Shown here: one piece after another, positions 58,926 through 64,000 of the stretch
How the letters are laid out: the number at the start of each line of letters is the position of its first letter
Numbering within the stretch: the first letter of the stretch is position 1
From: Rhizobium jaguaris
GTDB taxonomy: Bacteria; Pseudomonadota; Alphaproteobacteria; Rhizobiales; Rhizobiaceae
DNA: 64,000 bases
Direction of reading: 5' to 3'
NCBI RefSeq assembly: GCF_003627755.1
Contig: NZ_CP032695.1
Location: forward strand, 434,001-498,000
Position numbers and translations under genes: made by a program
The notes under the pieces: generated by a model
What the model was told of the DNA's origin: nothing
Seen by the model: only the letters and a program-made list of their open reading frames with translations
Database searches by the model: none

Positions 58926-59912
58926 ATGAAGTACGCCGGTCTTTCCGTTTTCAAGATCATGAATGCCGATGCCGATGAAATGACGGAGCACTATGCGAAG
59001 ACCTTATCGCCGGTGAAGGTGGAGCCCCTTCAGCGACGCTCTCTGATTTCGGTGGAAGACCGGCATTATGCCGTTGAACGCTGCGGCGTCTGGAATGGAA
59101 GATGCCATTCGGGGATGAGGGTCACGCTCTCGGGCGGGCCAGATGCCTATGCTCTCTACCTTCCGTCCTCAGGCGTGATGGCAATAGAGACGGGTCGAAA
59201 ACAACTCGTATCGGAGCCGGCAGTTGGCCTCTTGGGTGATATGTCGTGCTTCGATAAGCTGGTTCTTCATGAGGACCGCAGCCACATCGGCATCGCGTTC
59301 GAAAAATCCGCGATGATCCGGCAATTAAGTGAACTGCTGGATGCGCCTGTTGCTGATGGTATCGAGTTTGCTGACACGGTTAATCTGGGAACTGTAAAAG
59401 GTTCGCGGATAGCGGCACTCGGAAATCTTATCTGGAGTTGCCTGGATGTTGATGAGGTGCATCAGGCCTCTTCGGCGTTTATCGAACGCCTGTTGCAGGC
59501 GATGATGACCCTGCTGCTGGAAACCGTGCCAAATAATTATTCGGCGCGGCTGACAAAACCGATTTCTCCGGCGATACCAAAGCGCTTGAAGAGAGCAATC
59601 GAATATATGCATGCCAATGTTTCGTCTCCGATGGGTATCGCTGATATCGCTGAGGCGGCTGGCACAAGCGTGCGGGCATTGCAGGCAGCTTTTCAGCAAT
59701 TCAAGGACACCACGCCTCTAAATTATCTGCGGGCAATCCGCTTGGAAGGTGTGCGCAAAGCGCTGACAGATCCTGCCACCTCCCTGTCGGTTTCCGAGGT
59801 CGCGCGGAGTTGGGGGTTCTCCCATATGGGACGTTTTGCAGCGCTCTATCACCAATCCTTTGGTGAAATGCCATCCAACGCAGCGAAACTGCGCCGGGGC
59901 GGGGGCAAGTAA
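58926..59912 (+). CDS. AraC-family transcriptional regulator
   Basis: About 328 residues. The C-terminal double HTH is clear (MGIADIAEAAGTSVRALQAAF and SVSEVARSWGFSHMGRFAALY), the latter with the SFGEMPS end. The N-terminal part is an AraC-binding-like domain 2 (SGGPDAYALYLPSSGVM). I chose the ATG at 58926; a TTG at 58887 is in frame. The neighbour upstream is the divergent TadG-like gene. No cognate catabolic operon is adjacent, so the target is open. Confidence 0.88.
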   Translation: MKYAGLSVFKIMNADADEMTEHYAKTLSPVKVEPLQRRSLISVEDRHYAVERCGVWNGRCHSGMRVTLSGGPDAYALYLPSSGVMAIETGRKQLVSEPAVGLLGDMSCFDKLVLHEDRSHIGIAFEKSAMIRQLSELLDAPVADGIEFADTVNLGTVKGSRIAALGNLIWSCLDVDEVHQASSAFIERLLQAMMTLLLETVPNNYSARLTKPISPAIPKRLKRAIEYMHANVSSPMGIADIAEAAGTSVRALQAAFQQFKDTTPLNYLRAIRLEGVRKALTDPATSLSVSEVARSWGFSHMGRFAALYHQSFGEMPSNAAKLRRGGGK

Positions 59913-60053
59913 AACTTCGACGGTAACATTGCTGACGGCACTCTCTGAACAAGTGAACGATACCATCACAGCTAGCAAGCGGTCATCGAAAAGGTCGGCA
60001 AAACTCAAGGACACCAGAAGTCGTCCGCCGTTGCCTGTCGGGTAACGAGGAAT

Positions 60054-60070
60054 GTTCGCATAGCGCGAAC
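60054..60070. promoter_or_regulatory. Inverted repeat GTTCGC/GCGAAC
   Basis: GTTCGC (60054-60059) and GCGAAC (60065-60070) with a five-base spacer. It lies upstream of the structured RNA region and the XRE gene; XRE-family regulators often bind such sites, so it may be an autoregulatory operator. Confidence 0.4.
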
Positions 60071-60099
60071 GTTATCCCGAATACGCAGGAAAACGGAGC

Positions 60100-60247
60100 G
60101 CCCGCTCATGGTGTGCTTCAATCTCATTGAAGTGCGACACGCAGCACGGCACTCATGGGCAGTGGGACCTGCAGCCATGACGTAAGCAGGTCCCGGAGCA
60201 GGCCCAATCCCCGTCCATCGAGTCCCCAGGTTCGATGGACGGTTTTT
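60100..60247 (+). ncRNA. Structured leader or small RNA ahead of the XRE gene
   Basis: A stretch without any good ORF that folds strongly. It has a perfect 9-bp hairpin (GGGACCTGC 60164-60172 / GCAGGTCCC 60186-60194, 13-base loop), a smaller GTGC/GCAC stem before it, and a perfect 11-bp terminator. The 5' end is not defined by sequence. It could be an independent sRNA or an attenuator in the 5' leader of the XRE gene that begins 48 bp after the terminator. I cannot match it to a named family. Confidence 0.5.
60211..60247 (+). terminator. Rho-independent terminator before the XRE gene
   Basis: CCGTCCATCGA (60211-60221) pairs perfectly with TCGATGGACGG (60232-60242), ten-base loop, then TTTTT. 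One of the clearest terminators in the window, yet no protein gene ends before it (the AraC stop is 300 bp upstream). Confidence 0.8.
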
Positions 60248-60294
60248 GTGTCCATTCAGGGCACCAAGACACTGTCAGGCAGAACGAGGGAATC

Positions 60295-60714
60295 GTGCAA
60301 AAGGGAACAAGTAAGAAGGACCCGAGCCCGATAGATATCGAGGTCGGGCGACGCATTCGAATACGGCGTCGCATATTGGGCATGAGTCAAACGAGGCTCG
60401 CAGAAGGCCTGAATGTTACGTTTCAGCAAGTACAGAAATATGAAAAAGGTACAAACCGGGTCGGAGCCAGCCGGCTGCAACGCGTTGCAAACTGTCTCGA
60501 CGTGCCGGTTTCATTTTTCTTCGAGGGCGTCTCTGCGGCGCCGGAGAATAGTGGGGAAGAAATTTTCGCTGCCGGGAATGGCCTAGCCGGCTTCCTCGCC
60601 TCAGGGGAGGGCGTCGAACTAAATCGCGCGTTCGCCAAGATCAAAGACACGCGGACGCGGCTTAAGATCATAAGTCTGGTTAAGTCGCTGGTACCGATTG
60701 AAGAGCGGGGCTAG
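60295..60714 (+). CDS. XRE-family HTH regulator, rhizobial small type
   Basis: 139 residues. HTH domain over residues ~15-75 (VGRRIRIRRRILGMSQTRLA, TFQQVQKYEKGTNRVGASRL), then a short tail with LKIISLVKSLVPIE. GTG start after GAGGG. Many rhizobia carry several copies of this type (PhrR-like family), some induced by low pH or stress. It is preceded by a strong terminator 48 bp away, so either it has a promoter in that gap or its expression depends on read-through. Confidence 0.9.
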   Translation: MQKGTSKKDPSPIDIEVGRRIRIRRRILGMSQTRLAEGLNVTFQQVQKYEKGTNRVGASRLQRVANCLDVPVSFFFEGVSAAPENSGEEIFAAGNGLAGFLASGEGVELNRAFAKIKDTRTRLKIISLVKSLVPIEERG

Positions 60715-60827
60715 TCAACGGTACCAAAGACCAAGACGAAATATGGCAAGCCGCCAGGCGATTGAGCTCGTCCGCTATCTTTGCGGGCGAGCCTCGGCAG
60801 GGGAGAGCAGGGCAGGCGCTTTCAGCT

Positions 60828-61724
60828 TCAGCTGTCGAAGCCGCGCAACTGATTGAGATCGGCGATCAAACTGGGTCCCACCGGTTCCCACCCAAGCTTC
60901 CTCCGCGTTTGCTCGCTGGAAGCGGGCATGTCGTGCCCGGCAAACATTGCGAGCCAACCGAAATAAGCCTGGGTCTCTTCCGGGCCGATGGATTTGACCG
61001 GCAGCTTCAAGCGTCCAGCAATGGCTTGCGCAATATCACGCACCGGCACACCTTCTTCCTCGACCGCGTGATATTTTGCGTTCGGCTCAGCCTTTTCGAT
61101 GGCCAACCGGTAGAGGCGGGCTACATCCAGAACGTACGCCGCCGGCCAGCGATTGAGTCCGTCTCCAACATAGGCACACACGCCCTTCTCGCGATACATC
61201 TCGATCAAGGGGGTGATCAGACCTTGCTTGACCGGGTCGTGAACCTGCGGAAGTCGCACCACCGAGACATTGACCCCGCTTGCGGCGACAGATGCGGCCT
61301 CCTCCTCAGAGGCCGCGCGAGGATGTACGTCGGAACCGACGGTCGCGTTGCCTTCCTTGGCCGGCTGACCGGGTACGGTGTTGGCTATCGGGGTCCCGGA
61401 CGTAATGATCAGTGGCCGGTCGGAGCCCGCGAGAACCGAGCCGATTGCCTTGATCACACGGCGATCGTCCTCGCAGTTCGCCACGAATCTCGAGAAGTCG
61501 TGGTTGAAGGCCAGATGGATGACGCCGTCCGCGCGAGCAGCTCCCTCCTTAAGGCTGTCCAGGTCCTCCAGCGATCCGTGAAGAACCTCGGCACCAGCGG
61601 CAGCAAGGGCCGCCGCTTTCTCGTGTGAGCGCGTAAGGCCGAGCACCTGATGGCCGGCCAAAATCAGGTCTTTTACGACGGCCGAGCCGATGAAACCGGT
61701 CGCGCCGGTGACAAATACACGCAT
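60828..61724 (-). CDS. NAD(P)-binding extended SDR (epimerase-like)
   Basis: 298 residues. Rossmann TGATGFIG at the start, then GVIHLAFNHD and PLIITSGTPIA. The usual YxxxK pair is not evident, so it belongs to the atypical SDR group that often reduces aldehydes or ketones (dihydroflavonol-reductase-like). The ATG at 61724 has AGGAGAC upstream. Divergent from the HTH gene at 61808, a very common regulator-oxidoreductase pair. Confidence 0.88.
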   Translation of the reverse strand: MRVFVTGATGFIGSAVVKDLILAGHQVLGLTRSHEKAAALAAAGAEVLHGSLEDLDSLKEGAARADGVIHLAFNHDFSRFVANCEDDRRVIKAIGSVLAGSDRPLIITSGTPIANTVPGQPAKEGNATVGSDVHPRAASEEEAASVAASGVNVSVVRLPQVHDPVKQGLITPLIEMYREKGVCAYVGDGLNRWPAAYVLDVARLYRLAIEKAEPNAKYHAVEEEGVPVRDIAQAIAGRLKLPVKSIGPEETQAYFGWLAMFAGHDMPASSEQTRRKLGWEPVGPSLIADLNQLRGFDS

Positions 61725-61807
61725 CAATATAGTCTCCTGTGGTTTCGTTGGAGACAGATGTGTACCGATGCGCTATCCTGGTAAAGTAGTGAGTTTATCG
61801 TAGTATA

Positions 61808-62644
61808 ATGGCTAACAGGATGGACAAACACGTCACGAGCGAGAATCTGCTTGGCATTTATCTGAGGGACCGGCGCGGAAAGCTTGATCCGGCTGCCTTC
61901 GGCTTTTCTCCGGCGCGGCGCCGCACCGCTGGCCTGCGCCGCGAGGAGGTGGCGCAACGCGCCAATATCAGTCCGACCTGGTACACATGGCTTGAGCAGG
62001 GGCGCGGCGGGGCGCCTTCGGCCGATGTGCTCGACCGGATCGCGCGTGCCCTCATGCTGACGGATATCGAGCGCGAGCATCTCTTCCTGCTTGGCCTCGG
62101 TCATCCACCTGAGGTGCGCTACAGGAAAGATGATGGCGTCACGCCGCGGTTGCAGCGCGTGCTCGATGCCTTGGAGCCGACCCCCGCCCTCATCAGGACG
62201 GCGATATGGGACGTTGTCGCCTGGAATCGCGCCGTGGCCGTGATGTCGATGGACTATGGATCGCTACCGCCGGAACAGCGCAACATCCTGCGCTTCATCT
62301 TCCTCGATCCGCGCGCCCGCGCAGCGCAATATGACTGGGAAAGCGTGGCGCGCTTCGTCGTGGGCGCGTTCAAGATAGATGCGGCGCGTGCAGGGGCCGC
62401 GGCGGAAGTGGAGCCGCTCGTCGCTCAACTCTGCCAATTGAGCCCTGAGTTCAAAGTGATGTGGCGCGACAACGACATCCGCAGCCATGGCGAGACCGTC
62501 AAGCACATTAAGCATCCGGTTCTAGGCCCGCTCGCGTTTGAATATTCAGCGTTTGCGGTCGATGGCCGCCCCGATCTCAGCATGGTGATCTACAATCCGG
62601 TGACGTCAGCGGATCTCGACAGGATCAGATCTCTCATTGAGTGA
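61808..62644 (+). CDS. HTH regulator with MmyB-like ligand domain
   Basis: 278 residues. N-terminal XRE HTH (RTAGLRREEVAQRANISPTW, WLEQGRGGAPSADVLDRIA) and a C-terminal PAS-like MmyB domain (WDVVAWNRAVAVMS; LDPRARAAQYDWESVARF), which in relatives binds a hydrophobic ligand. Divergent from the SDR gene, 83 bp between starts, so it probably represses that gene. Confidence 0.92.
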   Translation: MANRMDKHVTSENLLGIYLRDRRGKLDPAAFGFSPARRRTAGLRREEVAQRANISPTWYTWLEQGRGGAPSADVLDRIARALMLTDIEREHLFLLGLGHPPEVRYRKDDGVTPRLQRVLDALEPTPALIRTAIWDVVAWNRAVAVMSMDYGSLPPEQRNILRFIFLDPRARAAQYDWESVARFVVGAFKIDAARAGAAAEVEPLVAQLCQLSPEFKVMWRDNDIRSHGETVKHIKHPVLGPLAFEYSAFAVDGRPDLSMVIYNPVTSADLDRIRSLIE

Positions 62645-62678
62645 TGATTTTCGGAAGACCCGGCGTAGCGTGCGTTGA

Positions 62679-62726
62679 GCGCCCAGCTGCCCCCAAAAGA
62701 GCAAGGCTTCGGTTGCGTCTGGGCGC
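62679..62726. terminator. Branched hairpin between convergent genes
   Basis: GCGCCCAG (62679-62686) pairs perfectly with CTGGGCGC (62719-62726); the loop contains a small GCAA/TTGC stem. Between the HTH gene and the OmpA-like gene, which converge. No long T-run. Confidence 0.45.
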
Positions 62727-62761
62727 GATCCTCACGACCGGCACACAAGGCCTTTCGGATT

Positions 62762-63346
62762 TCACTTTTTTTGAGTGAAGACGCCGAGATTGACGAGTTG
62801 CACGCGCCTGTTGGCTGCGGCTTCTGTGTTGGAGCCTGGGATCGGGAAGGCCTCGCCGACACCGACGGCATAGAGCCGTTGCGGATCGACGGCGAAGGTG
62901 GTTCCCAGCGCTTCCTTGATGGCTGCGGCACGCTGATCGCTGAGCTCGAGATTGTGTTTCGCGTCGCCGGTCGAGCTGGAATGGCCGATCACCAGAAACT
63001 TGTAGGCCCAAAGGTTGGGATGGTGCAGGGCGTCGGCGATCAATCCGAGGGTGCGATAGGATTCCGGCTCGATGGCGACCGAGTCATTTTCGAAATTGAT
63101 CTCGACGACCATCTGCGGCAGCTGGCCGATCCTGCTCCAATTGGGCAGCGCCGACATCGGCTGGCCCGCCCCTTTCATCGCCTCCTGGCGCAACAGTTCG
63201 ACATCGACGGCTTGGGCGTTCGCCTTGAGTTTGCCCAGCCCCGAAATGATCCGTTGTTGCGATACCTGCTGGGCGAAGGCGAGGCTTGCCGGCACCATGG
63301 AGACGGCAAGGAGAACTGCGAGTGTCTTGAAGGAACGCGCGATCAT
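62762..63346 (-). CDS. OmpA-family C-terminal domain protein
   Basis: 194 residues. Signal peptide (TLAVLLAVSMVPASLAFA), a linker of ~60 residues, then an OmpA/MotB peptidoglycan-binding domain (INFENDSVAIEPESYRTLG, IGHSSSTGDAKHNLELSDQRA, GVGEAFPIPG). It has no beta-barrel, so it is a periplasmic or lipoprotein-like peptidoglycan binder. It starts just after the cysteine-rich gene's stop on the same strand; GGAGG RBS. The two are probably one operon. Confidence 0.9.
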   Translation of the reverse strand: MIARSFKTLAVLLAVSMVPASLAFAQQVSQQRIISGLGKLKANAQAVDVELLRQEAMKGAGQPMSALPNWSRIGQLPQMVVEINFENDSVAIEPESYRTLGLIADALHHPNLWAYKFLVIGHSSSTGDAKHNLELSDQRAAAIKEALGTTFAVDPQRLYAVGVGEAFPIPGSNTEAAANRRVQLVNLGVFTQKK

Positions 63347-63350
63347 GGTC

Positions 63351-63770
63351 TTACCTCCAGCCTGCATCGGTGATTGCCTGGCTGCACTTGTCGGTGGTCA
63401 GCTTGTTCTTGACGAGGCAGGCGAGAATATTGCCGTCGCCCTTGATGCCTCTGCAGCGCTGGGCAATGTCGAACCTGCAGACGTCGCTATAGGCCGCCTG
63501 CGCCTGCTCGCGCAGGCTGATCGACTGGACGACGCTGGCGACCGAGGCCTTGCAGGTCGGCGACACCTTCGCGGCGTTCTGCTGGAGACAGTCGGCGATG
63601 CGGCCGCCACCGAGGTTCAGACCCCTGCAGAATTTGTGGATGTCGGAACCGCAGTCGCCCGCCAGTTTCGTGATCGCATCCGCATAGCTCATGGTCTGGG
63701 CCTGCACGAGCCCGCCATGCACAATGCAGGCAAGCGCAACCGCCGCGAAAAGAGTGCTTCTCCTCGACAT
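63351..63770 (-). CDS. Secreted cysteine-rich-repeat protein
   Basis: 139 residues. Signal peptide (LFAAVALACIVHGGLVQAQ) then two copies of a Cys-rich repeat (CGSDIHKFCRGLNLGGGRIADCL ... C, and CRFDIAQRCRGIKGDGNILACL ... C) spaced ~55 residues, like the GLG1-type cysteine-rich repeat found in bacterial periplasmic proteins. Eight cysteines suggest four disulfides. First gene of a pair with the OmpA-like gene, five bases apart. Function unknown. Start MSRRSTLF at 63770 after a GGGGGACA. Confidence 0.8.
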   Translation of the reverse strand: MSRRSTLFAAVALACIVHGGLVQAQTMSYADAITKLAGDCGSDIHKFCRGLNLGGGRIADCLQQNAAKVSPTCKASVASVVQSISLREQAQAAYSDVCRFDIAQRCRGIKGDGNILACLVKNKLTTDKCSQAITDAGWR

Positions 63771-63887
63771 TCTTGTCCCCCATGGAGATTTCAACGCCGG
63801 GATCGGCGTGCCGGCAAAACCTGCCCGAAAGCTAACGCACACGGAAGTATGTTACGGTAATGCCGGCCGAGCTGCCGTAAGATACGC

Positions 63888-64000
63888 ATGACCATCGATG
63901 CACCAGGATGCGGCAACGGGGCAAACCTGCAGCCTTCTGCACATTCGAGACAAGCGCGGTTGGGAAGGCCGGGGGGTATCGGTGCGGCAGTCGTCGCAAA
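63888..64000 (+). CDS. Possible start of a gene running off the right edge
   Basis: ATG at 63888 opens a frame that stays open to the window end (37 codons; starts MTIDAPGCGNGANLQ). RBS evidence is weak, and the composition is only moderately protein-like. No family is recognisable. Divergent from the cysteine-rich gene. Confidence 0.3.
   Translation, partial: MTIDAPGCGNGANLQPSAHSRQARLGRPGGIGAAVVA

Noticed and set aside
1..64000. CRISPR arrays, tRNA or rRNA genes, plasmid replication or conjugation genes
   Set aside because: No regularly spaced repeats, tRNA-like cloverleaf ends, rRNA segments, repABC or tra/vir motifs were found on either strand by eye.

Overview
The window looks like accessory, catabolism-rich DNA from a Rhizobiales bacterium, most likely a Rhizobiaceae (Rhizobium/Agrobacterium/Sinorhizobium group) and possibly a large plasmid or chromid. 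The evidence is high GC coding sequence, many ABC sugar-uptake genes each with its own regulator, GGAAC-N16/17-CGTT promoters of the alphaproteobacterial EcfG general-stress sigma factor, a RES-Xre toxin-antitoxin pair, and a uxs-uxe-glycosyltransferase locus like the Sinorhizobium meliloti arabinose-containing polysaccharide genes. I see no rRNA, tRNA, CRISPR array, plasmid replication genes or intact insertion sequence.

Layout. 1-6.2 kb: a minus-strand operon of a DapA-family lyase/aldolase, a GntR regulator and a complete CUT1 sugar ABC importer. 6.4-7.2 kb: a gene-poor patch with three short transcription units, each with an EcfG-type promoter, a 5' hairpin and a terminator, plus one small protein gene; I read these as tandem stress sRNAs. 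7.3-14.1 kb: a sugar/polyol catabolic operon (class I aldolase, Gfo/Idh/MocA oxidoreductase, D-lyxose-type isomerase, PfkB kinase, SDR, zinc dehydrogenase) behind a promoter with two LacI-type operators, and a convergent LacI repressor gene. 14.4-17.3 kb: a small membrane protein, cupredoxin, DUF4142 protein, ECF sigma factor and 5-formyl-THF cyclo-ligase. 17.4-21.6 kb: a LysR regulator, an OmpR-type two-component pair and a DUF3313 lipoprotein. 22.2-25.9 kb: a three-subunit molybdenum hydroxylase like PaoABC but without a Tat signal. 26.1-30.7 kb: enolase-superfamily dehydratase plus MFS transporter with a divergent LysR, then an aldo/keto reductase. 30.9-35.3 kb: dodecin and a ribose-type ABC importer split over two divergent units, with an epimerase gene beside the binding protein.

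35.6-45.2 kb: small secreted proteins, an AraC regulator, an OprB-type porin, a decayed IS481-family transposase, and the polysaccharide locus (UDP-xylose synthase, epimerase, cellulose-synthase-like GT2, GH26-like hydrolase). 45.3-50.2 kb: a quinone-oxidoreductase-like dehydrogenase with divergent LysR, an ArsR-SRPBCC-GFA group, a beta-propeller protein and a VOC protein. 50.6-51.5 kb: Xre-RES toxin-antitoxin. 51.7-55.1 kb: isocitrate lyase, a 59-codon companion gene, and a divergent ScfR/RamB-type regulator. 55.1-57.1 kb: L-idonate/gluconate dehydrogenases in divergent orientation around two palindromes. 57.2-63.8 kb: an orphan TadG-like pilus protein, AraC and XRE regulators (the latter preceded by a highly structured leader or sRNA), a divergent SDR/HTH pair, an OmpA-like protein and a cysteine-rich secreted protein.

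How it works together: most modules are self-contained import-and-oxidise units for plant-derived sugars, polyols, sugar acids and aldehydes, each with a local one-component regulator and usually a visible palindromic operator. Glyoxylate-shunt, stress-response and cell-surface functions are interleaved. The least explained parts are the three tandem EcfG-type transcripts, the structured RNA at 60.1-60.25 kb, the 46-codon gene coupled to idnD, and the exact substrate of the aldolase-isomerase-kinase operon.
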